Source: Chloroflexota bacterium
Lineage (GTDB): Bacteria > Chloroflexota > Anaerolineae > Anaerolineales > Anaerolineaceae
Direction: 5' to 3'
Assembly: GCA_029265085.1 (NCBI GenBank)
Contig: JAJUJY010000091.1
Location: 1-16,778, forward strand
DNA: 16,778 nt
Made by a program: the position numbers and the translations under genes. Positions 6,870 through 14,317 of the stretch are shown one piece after another (positions within the stretch are counted from its first letter, which is position 1; each line of letters starts with the position of its first letter). Below the pieces are notes generated by a model. That model made no database searches. It was not told the origin of the DNA and saw only the letters and a list, made by a program, of their open reading frames with translations.

Positions 6870-8287
6870 TGGTAAGCCTCCAATGCAGTGACGATGCGGT
6901 CCATGCGTAAACCGTGACTGCCTTTCACAAGGGCTACATCACCTGCGCCAAGCAGCTCACGAAGGACTTCAACAGCCTGGGGTACATCGTCAACCTGGAT
7001 AATGTTTTTGGCCGGCATCCCATTGGCACGTGCGGCATCCGCAATTTTTCTGCCTAGTTGACCGACCGTTACGAGGATTTTTGCCACTTCAGAGGCGCGT
7101 ACGCCAACCATCTGGTGACCTTGGTCCTCATAAGGTCCTAATTCTAACATATCTCCTAAAACGGCCACTTTGCGGCCGTCCATTTCATCTAATAGATTTA
7201 AAGCGGCCAAAGTTGATTCTGGCGAAGCATTATAAGAATCATCCAGGATCAATGCGCCATTTTCTGTGTGAACCGCAACCAGGCGCAATTGTGTATGACC
7301 GTGCTGCAGACCGCTGACAATTTCCTGCCAGCTAAGGCCTTCCACAAGGCCAACCGCAGCTGCGCGCAAAACAGTGTGCACCGAATGCCGTCCAATCATC
7401 GGCACCCGCAAATGGATTGATTCCTTGCGAAAATGCAATTGGAAGCGGATTCCTTTTAATCCAAGCCCTTCAATCTGATCCGCCCACAAATCTGCTTTAG
7501 GATCTAATCCATAGTAGAACACGTTGGCGCGGGTCTTTTCGGCCATTGGCCGGACAAACGGATCGTCATAATTGAGAATGGCGATCCCTTCCGGCGCAGA
7601 GGGCAAGGACTGAACCAGTTCGGATTTACCGCGAGCAATCTCTTCCTGTGAGCCGGCGCGCTCTGCATGAACCGTTCCCACATTGGTGATAACGCCGACC
7701 TGAGGTTGGGCAATATCGCACAGGAAAGAGATTTCACCCGGAACAAAGAAACCCATTTCGAGGACAGCATATTGGTGTCCCGGGCTCAGACGAAGGATGG
7801 TTAGCGGCAGCCCAATTTCGTTGTTGAGATTGCCCACGTTTTTGAGGGTGCGATAACGTTGGCTGAGCACTTCATGGATCAGTTCTTTGGTTGTGGACTT
7901 TCCTACGGATCCGGTAATTCCTACCACGCGAATGTTTAAGCGCCGTCTCCAATAGGCTGCAATGGTTTGCAAGGCTTTGATGGTGTTGTCCACTCTCAGG
8001 CAGAAGGGCGTATTGGGCAGGGTTGAATCTGGCGCGAAACTGCCGCTGCGTACATCCAACACTGGAACATGGATATCCACATCACGCTCGATAAGAGCCA
8101 GATGTGCACCGCGTTGAAAAGCTTGCTCAATGTATTGATGTCCATCCACACGCTCGCCTGGAATAGCAACGAATAACCCGGCTGGAATTACCTGGCGTGA
8201 ATCAATGGCTGCCTCACTAATGACCAGTGAGGCGGCTTCAGGGCGAGTATTGGTTAGGGCTTCAATTACATCGGCAAGTGTCAGCAC
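6866..8287 (-). CDS. murF: UDP-N-acetylmuramoyl-tripeptide--D-alanyl-D-alanine ligase
   Basis: MurF adds D-Ala-D-Ala to the UDP-MurNAc-tripeptide, completing the soluble precursor. The 473 residues carry the N-terminal substrate domain (IDSRQVIPAGLFVAIPG, 28-44), P-loop GITGSVGKSTTKE (123-135), NLNNEIG (153-159), LEMG (176-179), NVGTVHAE (202-209) and DDSYNASPES (349-358), typical of MurF rather than MurE. The start is a GTG with an AAGGA site eight bases upstream (8296-8300) that overlaps the ftsI stop codon; the nearby ATG is out of frame. The usual H-N-x-x-N adenine-contact motif reads HSVHT (301-305). MurE would normally precede this gene but is absent, and MurF itself is normal size, so no fusion is evident. 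Confidence 0.95.
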   Translation of the reverse strand: MLTLADVIEALTNTRPEAASLVISEAAIDSRQVIPAGLFVAIPGERVDGHQYIEQAFQRGAHLALIERDVDIHVPVLDVRSGSFAPDSTLPNTPFCLRVDNTIKALQTIAAYWRRRLNIRVVGITGSVGKSTTKELIHEVLSQRYRTLKNVGNLNNEIGLPLTILRLSPGHQYAVLEMGFFVPGEISFLCDIAQPQVGVITNVGTVHAERAGSQEEIARGKSELVQSLPSAPEGIAILNYDDPFVRPMAEKTRANVFYYGLDPKADLWADQIEGLGLKGIRFQLHFRKESIHLRVPMIGRHSVHTVLRAAAVGLVEGLSWQEIVSGLQHGHTQLRLVAVHTENGALILDDSYNASPESTLAALNLLDEMDGRKVAVLGDMLELGPYEDQGHQMVGVRASEVAKILVTVGQLGRKIADAARANGMPAKNIIQVDDVPQAVEVLRELLGAGDVALVKGSHGLRMDRIVTALEAYQ

Positions 8288-8298
8288 AATTCATTTCC

Positions 8299-10077
8299 TT
8301 ATTGAGAAGCAAGCTGCATCCGCACTTCATCGGGCGGTAAATCCATCAAGACCACCAGCTCTTTGACTGCTTCGCTAAAGACTGGTGCTGCAACCACAGA
8401 ACCCCAGGGTGCGGTGGTTGGTTTTTCCAGCCAGATATACACAATAAATTTTGGATCATCAGCCGGCCCCCAGCCAACAAATGAGGCATTGGTTAAGCTG
8501 GAAGTATATCCGTCATCCGTAGCGATCTGGCCTGTACCGGTTTTTCCGGCAACACGATATCCAGGAACCAAAGCAGAGGAGGCTTCATTTTCCAGGGATA
8601 CGGCCAACATATCTGTTAGCGTGCGGGCTGTTTCCGGCTTGATGGGGGTGCTCAAAACTGTAGGTTGGATATCAATTTGCCGCCCATCATCAATGTAGCC
8701 TTTAACAATATGCGGGGTCATGATTTTGCCATCGTTTGCAACGGCTGAAATCGCTGTAATCATTTGAATTGGGGTAGTCGCTAAACCCTGACCAAAAGAA
8801 TTGGTGCCGAGATTTACCGGTGTCCACCACTCATCCCCTGGTAAAGACAACGGCCAGAGTTCTTCACCTGCCAGATCAATATTGGTCCTGTGTCCAATCC
8901 CAAATTTTTGAATATACTCATAAAATTTTGTGGGGCCTAATTGTTCAGCAATCCAGGCCAGGCACACATTCAACGAGTGCTGCATGCAACCGGTCATGTC
9001 TTGTGGTCCCCAGGCTCCACGATCCCAGTTATAGATATAAATACCGCCAATTTCAATCACGCCCGTATCCAGGAAGCTGGTATCTGGTGCAACAGCTCCA
9101 GCATCCAATGCGGCGGCCATGGTTAACACTTTGAAAACAGAGCCTGGTTCATAGGTCTGGCTGATCGCACGGTTGAACATGTAAGCTTTCGGGTAGGTGT
9201 TATCATGGTCCCAGTAGGTATTGGGGTTCATCCGCGGTGTGTTGGCCATCGCCAAAATTTCACCCGTTTCTGGGTCTGCAACCAGGATTGTCGCGGATTC
9301 GGCTCCAGTATCTTCCATCGCTTTATCTGCGATTCGTTCCATGGCTGCCTGAATCTCGCGGTCAATGGTCAAGATCAGACTGGAACCAGGCGGTACAGAG
9401 GGAATTTCCTTGATGTCATTTGGATTGACCGGCAATACCACTTTTATTGGAGTACCAGACAACAATTGATTATATTTTTGTTCGATCCCGTAAGTGCCAG
9501 TACCTTCTTTGGTGTTGTAATATGGGTAGTACCCCAAAATATTGACAGCTAAACTTCCTTCGGGATAGCTGCGCTGAAGGTGGGGCAGGAAATGGATTCC
9601 GTTCAGGTTGGGGCGGACTTCATTCCGTTTTTTCGGGGCTGGAAGGTTTTTATATTCTTTAATCTGCGCTTCCAGAGCGATAATTTTTTCCGGAGAAACA
9701 AAGTCAGCTACGACCTGGTACGAATTTGGGGGAGCTTTTGCCAGGATAGCATCCACATTGTCCCGGCTGATATCCAAAATGCGGACTAATTCACCGACCA
9801 CAAAGTCCAGGTTGTTATTGGTAACTTCGTTTAGGGCAATTCCAACTTCATATACTTGAACATTACCGGCGAGCAATAAACCTTTTCGGTCATAAATACT
9901 GCCTCGTTCGGGGGTTATGATCCGTTCGTCATACGTGTAATTCTCGTCGGAATATTCTTTGAGTTTTTGGGCATTTTCATTGGTTTGGATACGGATCATT
10001 TGGCCAATAATTAATATCCCAAACAGGGCAAAAAGGCCACCAATGAGTAGAATGCGGAAGTCTTTTGCCTGGCGCAT
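8299..10077 (-). CDS. ftsI: Class B penicillin-binding protein, septal transpeptidase
   Basis: This is the division-specific D,D-transpeptidase that cross-links septal peptidoglycan and partners with FtsW. The 592 residues start with a short cytoplasmic end and one membrane anchor (about 9-28). A PBP-dimer domain follows, opening with ITPERGSIYDR (54-64), then the transpeptidase domain. The three catalytic motifs are present: SVFK (313-316, nucleophile S313), SLN (368-370) and KTGTG (512-516). There are no PASTA repeats after the transpeptidase, unlike many Gram-positive PBP2x proteins. The ATG is two bases after the ftsL-like stop, with GGGAG seven bases upstream. Position between the ftsL-like gene and murF supports FtsI over an elongation PBP2. 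Confidence 0.93.
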   Translation of the reverse strand: MRQAKDFRILLIGGLFALFGILIIGQMIRIQTNENAQKLKEYSDENYTYDERIITPERGSIYDRKGLLLAGNVQVYEVGIALNEVTNNNLDFVVGELVRILDISRDNVDAILAKAPPNSYQVVADFVSPEKIIALEAQIKEYKNLPAPKKRNEVRPNLNGIHFLPHLQRSYPEGSLAVNILGYYPYYNTKEGTGTYGIEQKYNQLLSGTPIKVVLPVNPNDIKEIPSVPPGSSLILTIDREIQAAMERIADKAMEDTGAESATILVADPETGEILAMANTPRMNPNTYWDHDNTYPKAYMFNRAISQTYEPGSVFKVLTMAAALDAGAVAPDTSFLDTGVIEIGGIYIYNWDRGAWGPQDMTGCMQHSLNVCLAWIAEQLGPTKFYEYIQKFGIGHRTNIDLAGEELWPLSLPGDEWWTPVNLGTNSFGQGLATTPIQMITAISAVANDGKIMTPHIVKGYIDDGRQIDIQPTVLSTPIKPETARTLTDMLAVSLENEASSALVPGYRVAGKTGTGQIATDDGYTSSLTNASFVGWGPADDPKFIVYIWLEKPTTAPWGSVVAAPVFSEAVKELVVLMDLPPDEVRMQLASQ

Positions 10078-10079
10078 TA

Positions 10080-10544
10080 TTAATCTCCCATCGGACGAAG
10101 AATCCGGAAAGTACCACTAAACAGCCACTCCCACAAAGATTGTTTATACGCTGGAATAACAAGCGAAGGATTTTTTTCCTCTTGCCAGATGGGAGGGGCC
10201 AGGTGTGCTAATTGACGACCAGTATAACCGGGTACGGCAATATAGATTGTGTCTTCGGAATTGGCTTCTTTGAAACCCATTTCACGAGCGCGCTCATTCA
10301 TTACTGCAAAGGAAGTCTGGTTGGCGAGCTGGGTTCGCAGGTCTGATATTTTGATTAATATTACATCCCGTTTTGCTTCGCTCTGTTGAATTTGAACACC
10401 AGCAATCGTTGCCTGCTCCGTTATGGATAAATAAAGCGCAGCAATAAGCATTCCTACCATTGCAACCAAAAGGGACCATCCAATCCATTGTAATTGGGCG
10501 CGCCAGGGAGCCTGTCGGTAGGCTTGAATTAATTGTTGTGTCAT
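10080..10544 (-). CDS. FtsL/DivIC-like divisome protein
   Basis: This is a 154-residue bitopic membrane protein: an N-terminal cytoplasmic stretch of about 20 residues, a single membrane segment (about 21-42), a coiled-coil-like region (about 43-85) and a C-terminal extracytoplasmic part. The coiled-coil end, with the sequence FAVMNERAREMGF, matches the conserved close of the FtsL/FtsB/DivIC family, where a helix ends in a small-residue ...A-x-x-(M/L)-G-(F/M) motif. Such proteins form a complex with FtsQ/DivIB that activates FtsWI. Between rsmH and ftsI is the standard ftsL position, so I favour FtsL, but the family is too divergent to separate FtsL from DivIC by eye. A GGGAG lies nine bases before the ATG. 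The 66-base gap to rsmH is the largest within the operon. Confidence 0.72.
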   Translation of the reverse strand: MTQQLIQAYRQAPWRAQLQWIGWSLLVAMVGMLIAALYLSITEQATIAGVQIQQSEAKRDVILIKISDLRTQLANQTSFAVMNERAREMGFKEANSEDTIYIAVPGYTGRQLAHLAPPIWQEEKNPSLVIPAYKQSLWEWLFSGTFRILRPMGD

Positions 10545-10610
10545 AGTTTTGCTCTCCCGGTTTCTTACAAAATGGTGATTCTCACAATGTTATGCAACAG
10601 TCATGCCAAT

Positions 10611-11543
10611 CTATAACTTCTCTGCAATTCTTAATCGAGCGCTGCGTGCTCTTGGGTTCACCTGGGTCTCATCTTCGTCTGGAACGATTGGGTGGCGAGT
10701 CAGATCACGGATGATTGCTTTGTGATTGCAGGTGCAGATAGGTTGTTCTGGGGGGCAGATGCAATCACTGCTTTCTCGACGGAAATACTGCTTTACCAAA
10801 CGGTCTTCCAATGAATGGAAGGAAATCACCGCCAGCCGCCCGCCTGGGGCAAGTGCTTCAACTGCCTGGGGCAAGGTGCTCTCGATCGCCTGTAATTCTT
10901 GGTTGACAGCGATGCGTAAAGCTTGAAAGGTTCGGGTTGCCGGATGGATGCGGTCTCGTTGACCACCGGATGCTTTGCGAATTACCTCGGCCAATTGAAG
11001 TGTGGTGTGAATGGGACGGGCTGCACAAATCGCGCGGGCAATGCGGCGAGAATTCCGATCTTCCCCGTAGCGCCAAATGATGTCAGCCAGGTCTGTTTCA
11101 GTCCATTGGTTAACGATTTGATCTGCATCCACAGGATCGCTTGGATCAAATCGCATGTCTAACGGTCCATCGGTTAGGAAAGAAAAACCGCGATCCGGCG
11201 TGTCGATTTGCATCGAGGAAACACCCAGATCAAAGACAATTCCTTGGACCGAATCCCATTGGAGTTTCCGGACTTGTGCTAAGAGGGTGGTGTAGGAAGC
11301 CAGTACAAGATGCGCCCTGCTGCCGAATACTGAAAGGCGCTGGCTTGCGATTGCCAGCGCCCTTGGATCTCTGTCAAGCGCCAGCAATTCCCCCCCGGGT
11401 GCGCTCGCTTCAAGGATACCTTGAGAATGTCCTCCGGCGCCTAAAGTCGCATCGATATATTTCCCTGGGCTGTGCGGGTTTAAAGCAAGTATAATTTCTT
11501 GGTAAAGTACAGGTAGATGTGGGTATTGGGCTTCTGGTTCCAT
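10611..11543 (-). CDS. rsmH: 16S rRNA (cytosine1402-N4)-methyltransferase
   Basis: RsmH (MraW) methylates N4 of C1402 in 16S rRNA using S-adenosylmethionine. The 310 residues match the family: HLPVLYQEI at the start, SAM-binding DATLGAGGHS (31-40), FDLGVSSMQID (104-114), DRGFSF (117-122), GEDRNSRRIA (160-169), HPATRTFQALRIAVN (200-214), ISFHSLEDR (240-248), a cysteine cluster CICPPEQPICTC (261-272) and a basic NPRARSARLR end. The ATG is eight bases after the mraZ stop. I see no Shine-Dalgarno in that gap (ATAATCCT) or just before it, so translation probably depends on ribosomes arriving from mraZ. This is the standard second dcw gene. Confidence 0.97.
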   Translation of the reverse strand: MEPEAQYPHLPVLYQEIILALNPHSPGKYIDATLGAGGHSQGILEASAPGGELLALDRDPRALAIASQRLSVFGSRAHLVLASYTTLLAQVRKLQWDSVQGIVFDLGVSSMQIDTPDRGFSFLTDGPLDMRFDPSDPVDADQIVNQWTETDLADIIWRYGEDRNSRRIARAICAARPIHTTLQLAEVIRKASGGQRDRIHPATRTFQALRIAVNQELQAIESTLPQAVEALAPGGRLAVISFHSLEDRLVKQYFRRESSDCICPPEQPICTCNHKAIIRDLTRHPIVPDEDETQVNPRARSARLRIAEKL

Positions 11544-11551
11544 AGGATTAT

Positions 11552-11986
11552 TTAGAGCGGTAGGTTCAAGGTTGCAAAGCGGCGTGCGTTGGCTTCGCTA
11601 TCTTGTAGTTGTTCCGTCTGGTTTTCCCATAAATTTGGAGACCAGATTTCAAAATAGGTATCATTGCCGACAACCACTACATTGCCGTCAATTTGCGCAG
11701 CATTTCGCAGCCATTGTGGGATCAAGATCCGCCCTACGCGATCTACTTCTACCCATTCAGCATGAGAGAAGATCAACCGTTTCAGGAGGCGAGTTTCCGG
11801 GTCGGTAATACTCATTTGGCGCACATTTTCGGAAATTAATTTGAATATTTCTGGGGTGAGCACCATCAGGTTTTGATCAAAACCAAGTGTGATATACGCA
11901 CCCTGCATTAACGGTTCACGGAAGCGAGCCGGAACGGTTAATCGCCCTTTTTCGTCAATGCTGTGCTCATATCGACCGAGGAACAT
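11552..11986 (-). CDS. mraZ: Transcriptional regulator MraZ
   Basis: MraZ is a DNA-binding protein of the AbrB/SpoVT superfamily that controls the dcw operon from its first position. The 144 residues hold the two diagnostic half-repeats: DEKGRLTVPAR (11-21) and DRVGRILIP (82-90), each with the D-x-x-G-R signature. The N-terminal MFLGRYEHSIDEKGR is characteristic. The ATG at 11986 is preceded by an AAGGAG (11998-12003), 11 bases away. The transcript leader carries a perfect hairpin and sits downstream of four regularly spaced GTGG boxes that look like this protein's own operator, so autoregulation is likely. In E. coli MraZ represses its own operon; in mycoplasmas it activates. The sign here cannot be read from sequence, although boxes flanking the -10 favour repression. 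Confidence 0.97.
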   Translation of the reverse strand: MFLGRYEHSIDEKGRLTVPARFREPLMQGAYITLGFDQNLMVLTPEIFKLISENVRQMSITDPETRLLKRLIFSHAEWVEVDRVGRILIPQWLRNAAQIDGNVVVVGNDTYFEIWSPNLWENQTEQLQDSEANARRFATLNLPL

Positions 11987-12011
11987 TCGTTCTAAATCTC
12001 CTTTAATGGCT

Positions 12012-12036
12012 GAACGCCAGAGGAAATCTGGCGTTC
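12012..12036 (-). promoter_or_regulatory. Perfect hairpin in the mraZ leader
   Basis: GAACGCCAGA (12012-12021) and TCTGGCGTTC (12027-12036) are perfect inverted complements, giving a 10-bp stem with a 5-base loop. In the mraZ transcript it would lie between the MraZ boxes and the Shine-Dalgarno, ending eight bases before AAGGAG. No run of T follows, so it is not a standard terminator. The loop (UUUCC) does not pair usefully with the Shine-Dalgarno. It may stabilise the 5' end, act as a protein-binding or pausing site, or be a DNA palindrome for another regulator. Confidence 0.6.
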
Positions 12037-12040
12037 CTTA

Positions 12041-12074
12041 CCACTTTCTCCCACTTTGCTCCACTTTCCTCCAC
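12041..12074 (-). promoter_or_regulatory. Probable MraZ operator: four GTGG boxes at 10-bp spacing
   Basis: On the minus strand GTGG occurs at 12071-12074, 12061-12064, 12051-12054 and 12041-12044, exactly ten bases (about one helical turn) apart. The last three are AAAGTGG followed by three other bases, which matches the AAAGTG(T/G)-N3 repeats I recall for Mycoplasma MraZ and resembles the TGGG-N5 repeats of E. coli MraZ. The first box touches the -10 hexamer and the others extend past the expected start of transcription. Binding of MraZ is inferred. Confidence 0.82.
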
Positions 12075-12103
12075 AGTATAGCTGATTTGGAGGGCTTTTT
12101 CAA
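12075..12103 (-). promoter_or_regulatory. Promoter of the dcw operon (upstream of mraZ)
   Basis: TTGAAA (12098-12103) and TATACT (12075-12080) are separated by exactly 17 bases, a near-consensus housekeeping sigma promoter. Transcription should begin near 12068, leaving a leader of about 80 bases. The region just upstream of the -35 (about 12104-12145) is very A/T-rich and could act as an UP element. Confidence 0.8.
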
Positions 12104-12196
12104 GTCTTTTCATAAGAATTTACAAAACTATTAAGATATTTTTTACGTGCTGATATTCAATCTTTCGGATGGGTAGTCCGGATTGCGGTTGGATTG

Positions 12197-12202
12197 TATA
12201 AT
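12197..12202 (+). promoter_or_regulatory. Candidate -10 element for the EamA-cysS transcript
   Basis: A perfect TATAAT lies 51 bases before the EamA start. No good -35 hexamer is found 16-18 bases upstream (TAGTCC at 17), so this call rests on the -10 alone and on the need for a divergent promoter in this gap. Confidence 0.4.
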
Positions 12203-12253
12203 ACATGGAAATCAGGCAGGCTAGTATATTTTATTAAATAGAGGATGATTGGA

Positions 12254-12679
12254 ATGAAACCTCAATTATTTGCTCTCTTAACCGCGATCTGTTGGGGTGT
12301 GGGTGGTTATTTTGAGAAAAAAGGATTGCATTTAGGAAATTTATCTCCAACGATGGGTATCACAATCCGGACAACCGTTGCACTAATTATTTTGGGAATA
12401 GCCAGCTATCCTCAATGGAAAACGGTCCCTCAAGCCGGTCCTAAAGCTTTGCTGTATATGGTGATTGGCGGCGGGATCGTGGCTGGTGCGGCGGGAATGC
12501 TGTGTTTTTATACGGCCATTAAAGGTGCTCCTTTGGGCAAGGTGATGCCGATTGCGTTTACATCTCCTTTGTTTGGAGCTTTAATGGGGTTGATTTTGGG
12601 CGGTGAACCGTTGACTTTGAAAACGGTCATTGGCATGTTAATGACCATTGGTGGAATCATTGTTTTGACAATTGGGTAA
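12254..12679 (+). CDS. Half-size EamA-family (DMT superfamily) membrane protein
   Basis: This 141-residue protein has about five membrane helices (near 4-19, 32-51, 66-87, 96-116 and 122-140), one EamA domain instead of the two found in most drug/metabolite exporters. The family's pattern is clear in the second half: PLGKVMPIAFTSPLFGALMG (93-112) followed by G-G-E-P-L and a final glycine-rich helix. Such half-size members are expected to dimerise. Substrate unknown. I start at the second ATG (12254) because AGAGG (12240-12244) is nine bases upstream; the ATG at 12245 abuts it and would add three residues. cysS follows 19 bases after the stop, so the two are probably co-transcribed. Confidence 0.8.
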   Translation: MKPQLFALLTAICWGVGGYFEKKGLHLGNLSPTMGITIRTTVALIILGIASYPQWKTVPQAGPKALLYMVIGGGIVAGAAGMLCFYTAIKGAPLGKVMPIAFTSPLFGALMGLILGGEPLTLKTVIGMLMTIGGIIVLTIG

Positions 12680-12698
12680 AAGAAACACGAGTAATCTT

Positions 12699-14084
12699 AT
12701 GGGTGCTTTGAAACTTTACGATACTTATACGCGCAGTATGCGCGAATTCGAGCCTTTGAAGGCTGGTGAAGTTGGTTTGTATACCTGCGGACCAACGGTT
12801 TACGACTATGCTCATATTGGCAATTTACGGACCTATATCTTTGAAGATATCTTACGGCGGGTACTAAAATTCAACGGATACAATGTGAATCACGTGATGA
12901 ATATCACCGATGTTGGACACCTTGTTTCTGATGCCGATACCGGCGAAGATAAAATGGAAAAGGGCTCGCGGCGGACTGGAAAATCCGCCTGGGAGCTGGC
13001 CGAGTATTATGCCGAAGAATTTAAAAAAGATTTGCAGCGGTTAAATATCGAAGAACCGACGGTTTGGTGCAAAGCCACAGATCATATCCAGGAACAAATT
13101 TCGTTTATTGAATGCATTCAAGAAAAAGGGTTTACCTACACCACCTCAGACGGAATTTATTTTGATACTTCTCGTTTGGGTGGGTATGGATACCTGGGGC
13201 GGCTTGATATTGAAGGGCTGCAGGCAGGCATGCGGGTAGATATGGGTGAAAAACACAATCCAACCGATTTTGCCTTGTGGAAATTTAGCCCAAAAGATCA
13301 AAAACGTCAGATGGAATGGGACTCACCTTGGGGTGTTGGTTTTCCGGGTTGGCATATTGAATGCTCGGCAATGTCTGCCAAATATCTTGGCAGCTACTTT
13401 GATATTCACTGCGGCGGCGAAGACCATATCACGGTTCACCATACCAATGAAATTGCCCAAACGGAAGCCTGCTATGGAACGCGCCTGGCGAACTTCTGGA
13501 TGCACGGTTACTTCTTGCAGTTGGATGATGATGCCAAGATGTCCAAATCAACCGGGAGTTTCTTACGGGTACAAACGCTGATCGATCAAGGTTATGACCC
13601 ATTGGCATACCGTCTGTTCTGCTTGAGTGCTTTGTATCGGGCAAAATTAAACTTTACCTGGGACGGCCTGGATGGAGCCGCAAAATCATTGTCTCGATTG
13701 CGTTTGGCGGCTTATGAATGGGGTGAACCCGGAACGGCAGATGAAGAATTTGTCCAGAAATTTACAGACCAGGTCAACGATGATCTGAATATGCCGCGAG
13801 CTATGGCGGTCACTTGGGAACTGGTTCGATCTGAATTACCCTCGTCCACGAAAAAGGCAACTCTGCTGGTGTTTGATCGGGTTTTGGGGCTCGGGCTTGC
13901 AGAGTGGAAACCCAAAGAAGAGGAAGTCCCGGCAGAGATTTTGGACCTGGTGGCTCAACGCCAATTCGCTCGACAGGAAAAACGTTGGAAAGATGCAGAT
14001 GCGATCCGCGATCAGATTGCGGCTGCCGGATACGAGCTGATGGATACCCCGCAGGGACCAAAGGTCAAGTCAAAAGCCGGATAA
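12699..14084 (+). CDS. cysS: Cysteinyl-tRNA synthetase
   Basis: CysRS is the class I enzyme that charges tRNA-Cys with cysteine in the cytoplasm. The 461 residues are normal length. Motifs: LYTCGPTVYDYAHIGN (27-42), containing the HIGH-type HIGN and the zinc ligand C30; FPGWHIECSAM (215-225) with C222; GGEDHITVHHTNE (239-251) with the remaining zinc ligands; and KMSKS (280-284). The C-terminal half holds the DALR-type helical domain (N-D-D-L-N-x-P region near 384) and a short anticodon-binding end. I use the ATG at 12699; an in-frame TTG at 12672 inside the previous gene would add nine residues and lacks a ribosome binding site. The Shine-Dalgarno before the ATG is weak. A rho-independent terminator follows. 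Confidence 0.97.
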   Translation: MGALKLYDTYTRSMREFEPLKAGEVGLYTCGPTVYDYAHIGNLRTYIFEDILRRVLKFNGYNVNHVMNITDVGHLVSDADTGEDKMEKGSRRTGKSAWELAEYYAEEFKKDLQRLNIEEPTVWCKATDHIQEQISFIECIQEKGFTYTTSDGIYFDTSRLGGYGYLGRLDIEGLQAGMRVDMGEKHNPTDFALWKFSPKDQKRQMEWDSPWGVGFPGWHIECSAMSAKYLGSYFDIHCGGEDHITVHHTNEIAQTEACYGTRLANFWMHGYFLQLDDDAKMSKSTGSFLRVQTLIDQGYDPLAYRLFCLSALYRAKLNFTWDGLDGAAKSLSRLRLAAYEWGEPGTADEEFVQKFTDQVNDDLNMPRAMAVTWELVRSELPSSTKKATLLVFDRVLGLGLAEWKPKEEEVPAEILDLVAQRQFARQEKRWKDADAIRDQIAAAGYELMDTPQGPKVKSKAG

Positions 14085-14126
14085 TTCTATCCAGCGTTCC
14101 ATATCCTGCATTCAGGTGATTTATTC

Positions 14127-14183
14127 ATCCTTCGAGGATTTGACCGGATGTTATTTTTCGGTGATCTCTCGAAGGATTTTTTT
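14127..14183 (+). terminator. Rho-independent terminator after cysS
   Basis: ATCCTTCGAG (14127-14136) and CTCGAAGGAT (14168-14177) form a perfect 10-bp stem, followed at once by a run of seven T ending at 14183. The 31-base loop can fold further: GAT/ATC (14137-14139 with 14164-14166) and ACCG/CGGT (14143-14146 with 14159-14162), extending the hairpin. It begins 43 bases after the cysS stop. Confidence 0.75.
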
Positions 14184-14217
14184 GCTTATCAATGGCAGTC
14201 TGTATTCTGGTTGGTTG

Positions 14218-14245
14218 TTGTCCTCATCTTGTAATGACCTATAAT
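14218..14245 (+). promoter_or_regulatory. Candidate promoter for the membrane protein-lipoprotein pair
   Basis: A perfect TATAAT (14240-14245) has TTGTCC (14218-14223) 16 bases upstream. The position between the cysS terminator and the next start codon (73 bases downstream) fits. The -35 is a moderate match only. Confidence 0.5.
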
Positions 14246-14317
14246 GGATTCAAGGATCAACAATTCAGTATTCATCCTTTAATCAGTAGTTTCTTTCATT
14301 ACAGTAAGGAAAAATAA

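Noticed and set aside
6295..6891. 198-codon open frame on the plus strand opposite mraY and the end of murF
   Set aside because: It is antisense to well-supported genes, has no ribosome binding site of note, and its composition (many P, K, T, S) is what the complement of membrane-protein codons gives.
10575..10585. Small palindrome GTGA-TTC-TCAC in the rsmH to ftsL-like gap
   Set aside because: A four-base stem is expected by chance, and no promoter elements flank it.
12672..12698. TTG start for cysS overlapping the EamA stop
   Set aside because: There is no ribosome binding site upstream of it, and the ATG at 12699 gives the usual start distance to the C-G-P-T motif.
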